Positions 1 to 11,422 of a stretch of 64,000 nucleotides of DNA are shown here, one piece after another (the first letter of the stretch is position 1; every line of letters starts with the position of its first letter). The stretch is from Paralichthys olivaceus. Lineage: Eukaryota; Chordata; Actinopteri; Pleuronectiformes; Paralichthyidae. The stretch is taken from positions 13,976,501-14,040,500 of the forward strand of contig NC_091106.1 in NCBI RefSeq assembly GCF_024713975.1, in the 5' to 3' direction. The notes below the pieces were generated by a model, which saw nothing but the letters and a program-made list of their open reading frames with translations, ran no database searches and was not told the DNA's origin. A program made the position numbers and the translations under genes.

Positions 1-2
1 TA

Positions 3-2698
3 GAGGAGAGGAGAGAGAGGGGGATAGACAGAGTGTTAGAGAGGGGTCTGGATAAAGATGATAAGGGAGTAGACAAGGGAATGTCCACTGAGATCCTAGC
101 ATTCTCAAAACCCAGGCACCATCACTCCTCTAAGGCAGCGGCAGGAAAAAGATCTGCTCTGAAGGCTTCACGCAGCAAGAGGAGGGCCCACTCATCCAGA
201 GAGAAGCAAAGGGAAAGAGAGAAGGAGAGGGTTAAGAGTAAGGTTCCCATATGTGCGGACAATTATCCAGAGGGGGACGATTTGATCCCTACTCGGCTCA
301 GAGTGGAAATCCCTGTTGATGAACCAGATCAAGTGGAAGAAGGTGGAGTTGTCGAGGGAAAATCTCTTTATAAGAAACGCATTGAAAACCCTTTCCAGAC
401 CCAGCCAATCAAAGACCCGGCTGATGCTGCTATTCCCGCCACCAACAGAGAGCAGAGAAGACGAGAGGTGAAAGAGGGCAAGGCCTCGGGGCCAGGCAGG
501 AAGGAGCGAACGAGTCACCGCTCGAAATCCTGGGATCCGCATCGGGCCAAAGTTAACGCAACAGACGGAGAGCCCGTAGGGAAATCCCCGACATCTGACG
601 ACAGGTACGACTATGTGCATGACAAGGAATTCGCTGTTGATCATCTGCTCCAAGCAGACACAAAACTCAACAGAGAGCTCCCGCTGGACTACAGCTCAGC
701 CTACCCACAGAGCAGCACCCTGCGGATAGACGACAAGGTCCGACATCAGAGGGAGGGAACTGGCAAGAAAAGCTGGGAGAGAGACTGCAAAAATGCACCT
801 TTTCAGGAGGTCAAACACAATACTGTGCCAGACCAAACTGTAGCTGAGAGCCTGTCTAGCGACCAACAATACTCAAATACTAAGAGCAATCTCCCTACAC
901 CTGTCGTAAACCACTCATATGACACAACACTGCCCTGGCCCAAGCCCTCTTTGCAGAGGAAACACTCGCTCAGACTCTCTAACCCACAGAGGGATGATCT
1001 ACCAAGGCCTGATGAACTTTTTTCACATCAGCAGACCTGTGATACTCCAGCCACCCAGGAGCAACAGGAAATCAGAGCTGTCTCTATCAGTTGTAGAGAA
1101 CAAAGGGTCATGAGCCAGGGAGAAAGGTCTGAGCTGATAGCCGAGAGCAATCCCTCCATAACAGACGCTGATGGATTGATAGAAGACGACTACAGGCTCT
1201 ATGAGAGAGCAGACGAGCGGGAGGACGAGGACGCCTGCAGCTCCCTGTGTCTCAATGAGGAGGAGATTATTGATGTGACAAATGCGTACAGAGCAGACTA
1301 CCGCGGTCACCAGCTGGTTTATCATAGCCGTGAATCTGATTTGCAATATCAGGGACACCACAGTCACTATTACAACTCCAACCTCCACCAACCACAAGAC
1401 TCAGGGGACAGCACTGTGAAAGATCTCATCCCCCCAGCAACCCAGAGGGCATCTTCCCTCAGCCCCGCCAGAGTTGAAGAGACCAGCTGGAGGCTCCGTC
1501 ATCACCATCAGAAGACTCGATCACCAGGGGCCCAAAGTGGATCCAGCCCAAGGCAAGGCACGTCCATCCAGGGGGAAAGGCCCCATGAGATGAACCTCGA
1601 TTTGGATTGTCCCGAACCATCTGAAGTTGCAGACAGCAGCATCTTCGACTACTGCCAGACCAGCGAGATCGAGTCAGACACAGAGACCGTACGCAAGTCT
1701 GCTGACGAGGGCGACGGCGAATCTGCTCATTGGGCGGTCGAGGTGGGGGAGGACGACTTTGACGAGACGTGTGTTCCTCCGACTCGCAGGGCTGTTGTGG
1801 GCATGCCCGGCGGAGCGAGAAGGGCAGAGATCGGGGAAATGGGAGAAAACCAGAGTATCACAGGAGACAGTGGTATCGATTCTCCTCGGTGAGTGCCTCT
1901 CTTTAGAGTTTGTTCATATTAGCTGCAATAAGACACTGATATTTCATCATAGCCCAGGGGTATCTTGTCACAGCCATTGACCTTTGTGAAACTGAGACAG
2001 CTGACACCTTCTGTTGAAAAGGTTTTATGTAGAGGAAAAATAAATGTTCTTAATCCCTTAGCACAGATGCTCATTCTTCAGGTCAGCCCTTTTCTGCTTT
2101 TCACACCTTGGGCAAAAATCTTTTGCGGCCACACCAGACTCCCTCCTTCTGGTGGAGGTTTAGTGACAGGTAAAATAAACACTGCATTGAGGTTAGTTAA
2201 CCTGTAGGTTACATGTCTGTGGCTGGCCTGACTCCCAATTAGTGTTTTTTTTCGTTTAAAGTAAATTGCAATAAAGCTGAACAAACACCTCATGACCAAT
2301 TACAGCATCCAGTATTTGGACATAAGGGAGTCATTTTGATAATTATGTGTAATTGCTGTGCAGTACTTACATTCTTGTGTTATTATCAAAGAGGAAGAAA
2401 AGACTTATATTCTGGCATTGAACTCGTTGTGCACTCTCGTATGTAGGTGGATGGATGGAGTGCATGAACGCGTCACCTTGTTAGAAATGGCGTATTTTCG
2501 GAAAATATCAACCTCTTGCCCCGTCTACTCTCCCCTCCCCACAGGACCCGCGTCAGCCTGGCCTCCAGCAACACCAACATTCTAGAGGGTCTCAAGAGAA
2601 GAGGCTTTCTGCAAAACTTGGAGAAACTGCACTCAAAGAGCAGCACCATTCGACCGCAGAGCTCACTGCTGCAGCTGACCCCCGTCATGAACGTATAG
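3..2698 (+). CDS. C-terminal part of an unidentified basic, disordered protein (partial, last two exons)
   Basis: The reading frame is open from the window edge with no in-frame stop, so the exon may continue upstream; the first ATG in frame is at 81. The long exon ends at 1888 (CCTCG|gtgagtg) in phase 2. The next exon runs 2545-2698 after a CCCCACAG acceptor and ends at a TAG, giving a C-terminus ending [10 protein letters not shown]. The protein is rich in Arg, Lys, Ser and His near the start and acidic near residues 530-600, with no predicted globular fold that I can see. The last ~60 residues (GDSGIDSPR followed by a Leu/Lys/Ser-rich tail) look like ordered, conserved sequence, and the terminal V-x-V could be a PDZ ligand. 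I do not recognise the family and give no symbol. Spliced structure and a sensible stop support a real gene; function is unknown. Confidence 0.75.
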
Positions 2699-4130
2699 CG
2701 GGTCCAGGTCTCTGCTCGGGCTGAGATCTCTTCACGCTGATCAGTTTGAAAACCGAGTGCTTGAATGTGAAGTTCTATGCAAACCGCTCCATTAGAAACA
2801 CACCCAGTAAGAAGGGTTCGTACGTTGTTGCCTACCTCCACATAATGTGGAACCTACCTTACAGGGGCCAGTGTACAGATGTACAGTAAATATATTTTTC
2901 TTTTTGTAAATAAGTTTTAAAGGTAATATGCTATGATTTATCTATTCATATATGCGCTGTTGAACATGTGTATCTGCAGTTTTTTTGTTGTAAATATAGT
3001 TTTCTTTCCCTACATGTCTCATTGGTTAAAATGTTCATTACAGCAATAACATGTTCTTGCATTTACTGCAGAATCGTGTGCATTGGCCAAGATGTCTTTC
3101 TTGTCATGATGTTGCTCCTGTAAAGAAACAACATGAGTATGTGTGTCTGTGCTGTACTAAACTTGCTATTAGTATTGGCACATCAACCTCAGAATGCAAT
3201 ATTGTCCTAGGTTCAATAATACTTTTATAGCCTTTGTCAAACCGTTAAACAGGCATTTTTGTTTTTATTGGACAATATCGCTCAATGCAACTAACAGAAT
3301 TAATTAAAAATACATATATTTGTAAAGTTTACCTGGTTATGTCATTGTATGTGTTGGTGGGAGATGGTGGATGTTTCATCAGCTTGAAATAAAAACACAT
3401 CTAAGTCCCATCACCATTGTAGACCAGACGTCACTTTTCACCCACATGACTGATAAGGTTTTATTATCTCCTAATGATATGGTGACAGCTGATCCCGACA
3501 TTGAGTCTGACCTCCAGTTCTAAAGGAGTGTCAAACAGTGAAAGATGGGAACTTTCCTGGTATCATGTTATGTTTACATTTTAACTCAGGACATTCCCCT
3601 AGTTTTCCCCAGGTAAACGTTGCTGCTTTATCTGCAGCAGAGTGGCTCAGTGTCGTTGATATTAAGACAAAAATAATCCTTTATTGGTCCCACAATGCAG
3701 AAACAAAGACATTGCTAAAGAAATAAACATGCGATACAAATGTGAATGAAATGTAAAAAAAATTGAATAAAATGAGTGTAAACTGAATATATGAGTGTAC
3801 AGTGAAAACACAGCTAGTCATATGTTGAAGTTATATTAGGATCTTATGAAATACGCATTAGTAACATACCACATCTGTAATCAAACCATTAATGCCATGG
3901 GTAAAGAGTGACACCATGTGGCCACACTGTGGATGTGCGAAGTCATAGCAGACAGTGAAAATATGACCCAGTGCCACTGCAACACAAAATTCAGTGATTT
4001 ATTTTTCAGGATTTTAAAAATTATGCGTAATCCTAATAAATATTGAACGAATAAGACCTAATTAGCTCTGTTTGACGCCTTTCCCATTTTATGGATGCAC
4101 TGCATTGATCGGACACCACAAGAGAGTCAA
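2699..4130. other. 3'UTR and AT-rich intergenic DNA
   Basis: This holds the probable 3'UTR of the upstream gene up to about 3.4 kb and then AT-rich spacer. At 3655-3720 there is a short remnant resembling a common teleost dispersed repeat (CTTTATTGGTCCCACAATG motif). No coding potential beyond short chance frames is seen. Confidence 0.5.
3388..3393 (+). terminator. Candidate poly(A) signal of the first gene
   Basis: AATAAA, 690 bp after the stop at 2698, is the first strong canonical signal in this AT-rich 3' region. The cleavage site itself is not visible. Confidence 0.4.
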
Positions 4131-4135
4131 CAACC

Positions 4136-4141
4136 TTTATT
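4136..4141 (-). terminator. Candidate distal poly(A) signal of the zinc-finger gene
   Basis: TTTATT on the plus strand reads AATAAA on the minus strand, about 1.7 kb after the zinc-finger stop codon. The intervening 4142-5883 is AT-rich without a gene and would be a long 3'UTR. Nearer weak signals cannot be excluded. Confidence 0.35.
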
Positions 4142-5883
4142 TATCCATAAATGTGCCACTCAGAAATTGGGAAAAGGTGTTACAGGATTTGCCCTTAAGA
4201 GAAGCTTATATGGATGATTTACAATTTTTCTCTCTACAATGAGGCCATCGACAAAAAAAAGGGTGGGGGTAAAGACAATATGGTCGTAACAGTGTAAACA
4301 CATGGTAATATACATGAAAGCAAAAGGTATCAGTGACATCAAATTAAAATGTAGGGTAAGTAAGTATGAATAAGAACAAAAGACTCCTGGAAACCCTAAC
4401 TTTTTTCCTCAAATAACAGCTCAGCATACATTTCTACATCGCATGCAATAAGGCACCTATCTAACACAAGGAAGAAACCTATGCTACAGTTTGAAGCACA
4501 ATTGTTATCCAAATGAAAAGAAAATATTGCTCACTATAATGTTCACTCCCATAAAAACTGTATATCTCTCATTCCCTTTCATAGAGCCCAAGCCATATCT
4601 AAAAAAATACATCAGTTTGTAAAAGATATTTTACACATAACAGTAAATAGAGCGCCATCCATTGGAATTCCAAAAAATCTTGTAAAAGTGAGATTTTTCA
4701 CGTAGTCTTTTAGTATACACAATCTATTTTTAGATCAAATCGTGACAATCTGCAGATCAACGTGTGTGTTACTTATATTCTGTACACAGGTCATTGAATT
4801 AGTCTCCAAAGAAATAAAGTGTGGTGTTGCATTTCAGTTACATTTGGTGCTGGGGTACAGAGAAAAACCGCACAGTAAATAATTAGGACACGGGTCATGT
4901 CTTAATATGCTACCCAGTAGGTTTTTATTTCTATTATGCATTTTCTTATGGCTAAATTGCATGTCAATAGAACCAGGGGGTGAGCCAGTATTGCTCTCTG
5001 TACAGACTATGCAGCAGTGCCAACCCATAGTAGACATACAAGAAAACAACCTCATAAATATACAAGATGGCTCATGTTGGATGGAGCCCAAATTCAAGAA
5101 CAAGCTGCATGAGAACACCTGCAACACGGTTCATCTCCAACACTTAAAACAAATTAAAGTCATAAAAAGGAGAAGAAAAAAAAAGGGTGGAGACAAAGTG
5201 GATCTTACTATCAAAAATGTAATCTTTTGGAACAGCACACTAGTCACCTATACATATATATAAAAGAAAATCAATAGGTATTTACATTGGATTTTTGACA
5301 TTTGCTTTAGATGGATTATGTGGATGAAAAAAAAAATATTTAAATTTAAACAAGTCTTGTTCATCAATTGTATTGATAGCCTTGGATAAAGTTGAGGCTG
5401 AGAAGCATGTGTGCCCACCTGAAAGTACATCAACTGAATTTGTCTATTGAAAAATACAAAGCCAGAGGGTGAAGCATATTTTCCCCAGGTAACAATTTCA
5501 TCATGTAGATCTTCAAATCACATTTTTTTTTTTCTTTAAAAGTGTTCAAAAGAGCTCCTGGAGCAAGTGAAGCACAAACCGCTTCCTTCCCACTCTATTA
5601 TTATACCCTCTTTAAACTGTGCACATAGTCACAGGATCAGCTCTGAATTATAGGTTTCATTGTCCTTCAGGCCAAGCAGTTTCTCTTTGAAGACGCATGT
5701 TACTGTCCATTTACTGTCAACTGCTCCACTTCATCGTAGCCATGTGCTGACCTGACCTTTTGTCTATAGAGGTTGGCCTGATGATGGGCGATTTCGTTGA
5801 TGGGATCACCGGCGGAACAGAAACGGGAGGGGAGTGGTGGTGTGCGCTTGGATGGGACAACATTTGAGGGATAGAACAGGTGC

Positions 5884-7539
5884 TCACTGATCAACATGGA
5901 TCCTATGATGTCTGGAGAGGGAAGATGAATGGTTAAAGCCTTTGCCGCACTGAGTGCACCTGTATGGTTTTTCAACGGACAGGATGCGCTGTTTTGGGAA
6001 AGCGTTGTTAGGGAATGCCTTCCCTGTGGGGATGGTGGTGTACTGCTGGGGTTGCGGCTGCGGAGGCTGTGGTTGCTGCTGCTGCTGTTTGTTCTCCAAG
6101 TGAACTCTCTGATGCCTTGCCAGGGAGGAGGAGTGATTGAATCTTTTGCCACAGTGAGCGCAGGTGTAACTCTTTCCCTCCGAGTGGACTCTTTGGTGCC
6201 GAGACAGGGAAGAGGAATGATTGAAGCCCTTATCACAGTGGTGGCACATGTAGGGCTTGTCTCCCTGCTGATGCACCCTCTGTTTTGGGGGAGTGCCGTA
6301 AGACAAGGGTTTCCCAGGCTGCGGTGGAGAGAACACTGGATTCTGCAGGTGGGTCTTGTGGTGGCGAGAGAGAGAAGAGGAGTGATTGAAGCCCTTGTTG
6401 CAATGTCTGCAGGTGTAGGGCTTTCCTCCAGCATGGACCTGCTGGTGCTTCTTAAGGTGGCGTTTTCGGACGAAGCTCTTCCTACACATGTTGCATTTGT
6501 ATGGCTTCTCACCCGAGTGGATCCTCTGGTGCTCTCTGAGAGTGGCAGCAGCCGCAAAACACTTTCCACACTGTGCACAGCGGTGGGGTTTGTCTCCGAG
6601 CACAACTGCAGCATGGGTTTTCTGGTGCTGCTTCAGGTTGGAGGTTGTTGCGAAGCCCTTGCCACATTGACCACACGTGTACGGCTTCTCACGTGCGTGG
6701 ACTTCTTGGTGCTTTTTTAAATGCCTTCTGCGGACAAAGCTCTTCCTACACTGGGTGCACTTGTAGGGCTTATCCTCTGAATGCATCTTCATGTGTTCTC
6801 TCAGGGTGATGGCAGCAGCAAAGCTCTTACCACATTCTGAGCATCTGTGGGGCTTGTCTGGCAAATGAATCATCTGATGAGACTTGAGACTGAAGGCATC
6901 GATTACATCTTTTCCCATAATCTCAACTCCAGGAGGAACATACGGCTTTTCTTTCATGTGAATCTTCATGTGTTGTTTGAGGCTGGCCTCCACAGCGAAG
7001 CTCTCACCACAGTGGACACAGATGTAAGGATTCAGGTCCTTATGAATCTCAAAGTGTTGGTGAAGATCGGCAATGCTGCCAAAAATCTCCCCGCACTCGT
7101 TGCACTGCAGACCGTGGGCTTCATGTATGATTACACCATTCTCAGACTCCACTGTCAACTCTCCGCCATGGTCAGACTCCACTTTGACCACATGCTCGCT
7201 TTCTGTCTTAAGCAGCACCTCTCCCAGCAGAGCCTCGCTTCCTGTTGTCTTGATTTCTGCCCCCGTGAAACAGTGCATCTCACCATGTTCAACCTTGATG
7301 TAATCATGGTCTGTCTCGGCTACAATTGCATCCACACAGGCTACAGCACCAAGGTCCGTCCCCAGTCCCTGGATCTTTAAGTCGGCTCCATGGATCTCCA
7401 GCTCTAATCCACGCTTTTCTTCAGTCATGATCTCAGTTTCTGCTCCATAGTGAAGGTCGACATGGCTGTGGGCTATGACACACTCCGACCCAAGTGTGTC
7501 AAGGCCGGGTGTGTCACATTCAGTCTCTGACTCGGCCAT
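5884..7539 (-). CDS. C2H2 zinc-finger protein, 551 aa, 11 intact fingers
   Basis: This single coding exon starts at the first ATG (MAESETE) after an in-frame TAA upstream in the same exon; the exon's acceptor is near 7658. Residues 1-143 are acidic and contain three psi-K-x-E motifs (IKVE, LKTE, VKVE) suitable for SUMO attachment. Eleven C-x2-C...H-x3-H fingers follow from residue ~144 to 548. A twelfth unit between fingers 2 and 3 (after EKPYVPP) has lost both cysteines and is a relic. Fingers 3-5 and 6-8 are a three-finger duplication, and fingers 8-11 share the same recognition helix (FNHSSSL). A Gln/Pro stretch separates fingers 10 and 11. The family is nuclear DNA-binding transcription factors; no KRAB, BTB or SCAN domain is seen. 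I cannot name the orthologue, and the target site is unknown. Confidence 0.92.
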   Translation of the reverse strand: MAESETECDTPGLDTLGSECVIAHSHVDLHYGAETEIMTEEKRGLELEIHGADLKIQGLGTDLGAVACVDAIVAETDHDYIKVEHGEMHCFTGAEIKTTGSEALLGEVLLKTESEHVVKVESDHGGELTVESENGVIIHEAHGLQCNECGEIFGSIADLHQHFEIHKDLNPYICVHCGESFAVEASLKQHMKIHMKEKPYVPPGVEIMGKDVIDAFSLKSHQMIHLPDKPHRCSECGKSFAAAITLREHMKMHSEDKPYKCTQCRKSFVRRRHLKKHQEVHAREKPYTCGQCGKGFATTSNLKQHQKTHAAVVLGDKPHRCAQCGKCFAAAATLREHQRIHSGEKPYKCNMCRKSFVRKRHLKKHQQVHAGGKPYTCRHCNKGFNHSSSLSRHHKTHLQNPVFSPPQPGKPLSYGTPPKQRVHQQGDKPYMCHHCDKGFNHSSSLSRHQRVHSEGKSYTCAHCGKRFNHSSSLARHQRVHLENKQQQQQPQPPQPQPQQYTTIPTGKAFPNNAFPKQRILSVEKPYRCTQCGKGFNHSSSLSRHHRIHVDQ

Positions 7540-7658
7540 GAGAACACACTCCAACCCCACGACCTCCGTTTTCCTGCCGGGCGATTACTATTAAGAGAAT
7601 CGGGGATATAGGTTTGTTTTGTGTGGGGCGCGTTGGTTTCTTTTGTCAGTCAGCAGAC
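7540..7658 (-). other. 5'UTR part of the zinc-finger coding exon
   Basis: On the minus strand a CTTCTTGCAG acceptor precedes 7658, so this part of the exon is untranslated. It contains an in-frame TAA before the ATG, which fixes the start at 7539. Confidence 0.6.
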
Positions 7659-8499
7659 CTGCAAGAAGAGGATAAAGGGAAAAAATAAATCATCAGCATC
7701 ATAGCGAAGCTGTAATTGGTCTTGCCTACTTCAATATGTGAAATTGGGTGGCAAGAGAAATAATAGGACAATTAGACAAGCAGTCTGAAAAATAAATGTC
7801 TGGAGAACAAACAATATTTCTTATACAACTCCATACGTTTGTAGTCATATCTATTTAACTTACCTGAATTTCTCAACCAAGACCTGACAAAAACAGACAA
7901 TGGGCCTGATTTTAAGTAAATTGCAGGTCTCTCTGAAAGTCAAGTTTAGGAGGCACATTGTTGACATGTATAGTGATTTTAGTTAAGATTGTTTGCCACC
8001 CCCTTCCCATGACACACACTACATATGATAGTAATGTAATAGATGAACAATCTCCTTAATATTAGATAAAAAATAATCCCCTCTGATATAGAGAATAACC
8101 ACGGAAAATTAGATCTAAAACCACTGAGTTTGCAGCATTTAGTTTTTTTTTTTTTTTTAAATTACTTTAAGTGGGAGGTGCAATTACACCAAATAAAGTT
8201 GTGGTGCTGACGTAGAGGAGTTTATAAATTAATTTTACAACATGCAATACTACTTAGCAAGCTAAGATCTGTCTGTTAGCTTCGTTAGCACTTAAAATGA
8301 GCTTCTCCTCACTGGCTAACAATATTGATAAAATCAAAACAGACCATATCTCGTCCAAGCTCCCAAAGCAAAATTAATCCGCAAGCCAAAGTCGACTGGC
8401 ATGAGAAACCTGCTTTATTGTTCAGTCTGCTCTTCACTCTGGATTAAGAACAAAATGTAATATATTGAGGCATTAAACGTTGATGTTTTGCCCCCAAAC
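7659..8499. other. First intron of the zinc-finger gene
   Basis: AT-rich, with a poly(T) run near 8142-8158 and several GCTAA/TTAGC motifs from about 8250. No gene is seen. Confidence 0.5.
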
Positions 8500-9450
8500 A
8501 TTGAAGTGTTTGGTTGCTAGCCTCCTGAAACGGCTACAAATAGCCTCCATAGCCAGCTAACTAGCTGCTATGGTGGAAGGGGGAACTGGTTAACGACAAA
8601 ACAGCATTGTGTTAGCTGCTAATGTTCGCGATTTAGCCAGCTAACTAGCTTCATAGCAAAAGCACCGCGCAAATAATGATCCAGAACCTAAATATATCAC
8701 GAAATACTTACATTTAAGCGAATAACTGAGCTCAGTATTTTGATGCGATTTGTGGGACTACTGTCGACGCGGAAATTCGCTCCCTGCGAGTATTAACAGG
8801 CCATCTTGTTGTGCCACACCAGCACTTCCAGCTAGCCAAGATTACATGCTCGCCTAAGATGGCTGCCGCTTGCTAACGTTAGCTCGGTTAGCCTCCGCCC
8901 TTCAAAACATACTGAATTAGAGCTACCCCTCGAAGCCATTTCAAACTGAGCGGAAATCAGATTAAGCCTCGCTGCCTGTCCGTTATACTGGATCGCCGAG
9001 ACGGCCTCAAACTCCCAGTAAACACACAGCTTCGCCAGGGACAGCAGTGAAGGCTAGTTTGAGTTATGTTAGCACGCTAAGAGCCACATCGTATTTTCGA
9101 CCAGGAGCGGGCTAGCTGAAACAAAGATGGCTAACTGTGAGGGAAATGAACGCTGCGCGGGAAAAATGTATTTTACTTACACAGGAGTGGACACAGGAAG
9201 CAGATCTGTAAGCCGACACAGTTTAAAACACATAAACCAGATAAAAATATACAGAATAAGTGGTGATTTGAAGTTAGAGGTGGCTCGAGCAATCTTGGCT
9301 ACAGTCCGGGCTACAGCTCCCCCTCACTGCGGCAGCACCAGCAGACCGCACACACAACTGCAATGGCGGCCTTGCTGAGGTTAGCAGCTACCCAGCCTCG
9401 ACAGCGTTAGCGTGCTGGCTACATAGCCATGATGCCAAGCTAACGAGCCA
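8500..9450 (-). promoter_or_regulatory. Promoter and first-exon region of the zinc-finger gene
   Basis: Two minus-strand donors (GTAAGTATTT ending an exon at 8712, and GTAAGTAAAA near 9175) suggest alternative non-coding first exons. The surrounding DNA is locally more GC-rich and CpG-containing than the flanks. It carries many GCTAA/TTAGC pentamers, including the palindrome GCTAACGTTAGC near 8873. No TATA box is obvious. A plus-strand frame starting at 9127 is short and not convincing as a gene. Confidence 0.5.
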
Positions 9451-11422
9451 GCTAATCCTGCCTGCTAGCACGGCTACAGCCCGCTGTTCGGCGTCGGTAC
9501 CAGCCCGTGGAACACTGGAGCGGAAGCTTTGCTGTAAACCGCCCATCCGACCATGTTGAGTCTGCACAGATAAACTGGACTTGGCCTCAAAACAGGCGGA
9601 TGGGTCGAGTGGACAAAAAACGAACCTGGATGAGATTCCGAGCTGAAATAGTTCATTATGTGCAGTAACGTGATGTCGCTGTCTGTCTGGATTTTCCCGA
9701 CAGGACACGAACAACCAGTGCGGGTCAGGGCCTGTATTTTTCCATGACAAAGTTGGCTATTACCACAAAGAGAGAAAATAAACATCCTACATGCTAACTA
9801 GCATGCTAAATAACAACTAAGCGTATATTGACTAAAACAGCGTCCTCCTGCCTCAGTGCTGCTGCTGCTCATGGTATCGCAAGTTGAATTTAAATGGTGA
9901 AATAATCGCCACGCGTAAACACAGCGCCGGCTCCAAATGTGTAAATCGTTGCATGCACACACCCACCTTATGCGTCTTTAGAGAGATGGAGGGAGGAAAA
10001 GAAGAAGAATCGTATAATTGCTTCAAACTCCGGGTTGAGGAGAGATCTTTACAAGCTGTGGTGAGCCTCGTCTGATCACTGTGTGTTACTGAGTGTGTGT
10101 GTGTGTCTTCCCCTCTCTCTGCCTCTGTGTGTAGCTGGCGCCACTGCTCATCTGGCGCCAACGTTGGACGACCGACGCACTTTACCGAACGCAACCCGTC
10201 ATTTCAATGCGGCAACACAACCACTAGCGCCCCACGAAGCTTCGGAGTGGTACGTGCTAGAAAAGTTAGATCTCAGAAAGAAAAACTTTGGTATGACAAT
10301 GGTTCTTATTTTAGTTTTTTGCCCTCAGTGGTGAGAGGGGAGCAAATAAGGAAGTTAGTTATATAAAAGGTAAGTAAGCATGTTTACAGTATCGTGCAGA
10401 TATTAAAAGTGTATTAACTTAACATATACGTGTTTCCATGTTGGATTATTTGCTGAGTATTTTATGACCAGTCTGCTTTATTTTTATTAATTATATGATT
10501 CGTCTGCTTTATTTTGATGCCATTGTAAAGCACTTCACTGTCATGTAGATTTTGAAAAGTGCTCTGTAAATAAAGATTATTATCATTATTATTATTATCT
10601 CCACTCCCCTATCAATGTTTTAATCAATTAAATGTAACCATGCTGTAGAGATACTTTTTAACAAGTAAAATAATTTCATCCAAAACTTAACTTGTGATAG
10701 TCTAAACAAGTTTTCATCAAACACTTTGAAGAAAATGAATGCACCCATGATGCAGACGGACTAATTATAGATACATTAATCTAAAAACTTCACTTTAATG
10801 TTGCAGCTGATAAAGTCAAGACTAATTTCAGTAGAAGTGGCCAAAAAATAACATGAAATATTTCTACTCAATTAAGTGCAAGTATCTCAAAACTGTACAA
10901 TATCAACCCAGCTCATGTGTAAATGTTTTTGTTACTTTCTACAACCAGACTTCACTACATTTATATGATAGCATATATTTTTTAATACAAACAATATGTT
11001 ATTATTATTTATCTTATATATGCAGTAAACTGTATTTACTCTGTGTAAAGAATATCTATCTATCTATCCAAAATTTTGTTTAGTACTTTCTTTCTCTCTT
11101 TCTCTCAGTTGAGTTTGTGTCAGACACTACATGTGTAGTAGCGCCCACTCCCTGTAAATTAAACAACCAACCTGGAATACTGGTTTTACAATGAGAGGAA
11201 AGCACATAGCTAACATTCTGTCACGACCAGCGTCAGTCACACAGTTTCACTGAAGCTGTTCACTTCTGGACCTCGTTACTTTTCTTCTCCTGCTTCTTTT
11301 CAGTCTTTTTTTCAGCTTTTTCATCTCAATACATTTTACCAAGAGGGTAAAACACTGCTGTTGAGCTAAATCACCTGTGGATTCAATTTGTTTTGAACAT
11401 TTTTTAACTCCTGGTAGGAAGA
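9451..11422. other. Intergenic spacer before the TRIM-like gene
   Basis: It contains GT-rich tracts near 10083-10105, a hairpin-like repeat tail ending in an ATTATT-rich run (10523-10598), and a short ATCT tetranucleotide tract (11051-11068). The last ~200 bp probably include the 5' untranslated exon of the TRIM-like gene, with a possible acceptor (CTGGTAG) just before its ATG. No coding gene is supported. Confidence 0.45.

Noticed and set aside
5929-6720. 263-codon plus-strand frame antisense to the zinc-finger exon
   Set aside because: It is the complement of repeated zinc-finger codons and has no independent features.
9127-9378. 83-codon plus-strand frame in the zinc-finger promoter
   Set aside because: No similarity or splice context; antisense to probable first exons of the zinc-finger gene.
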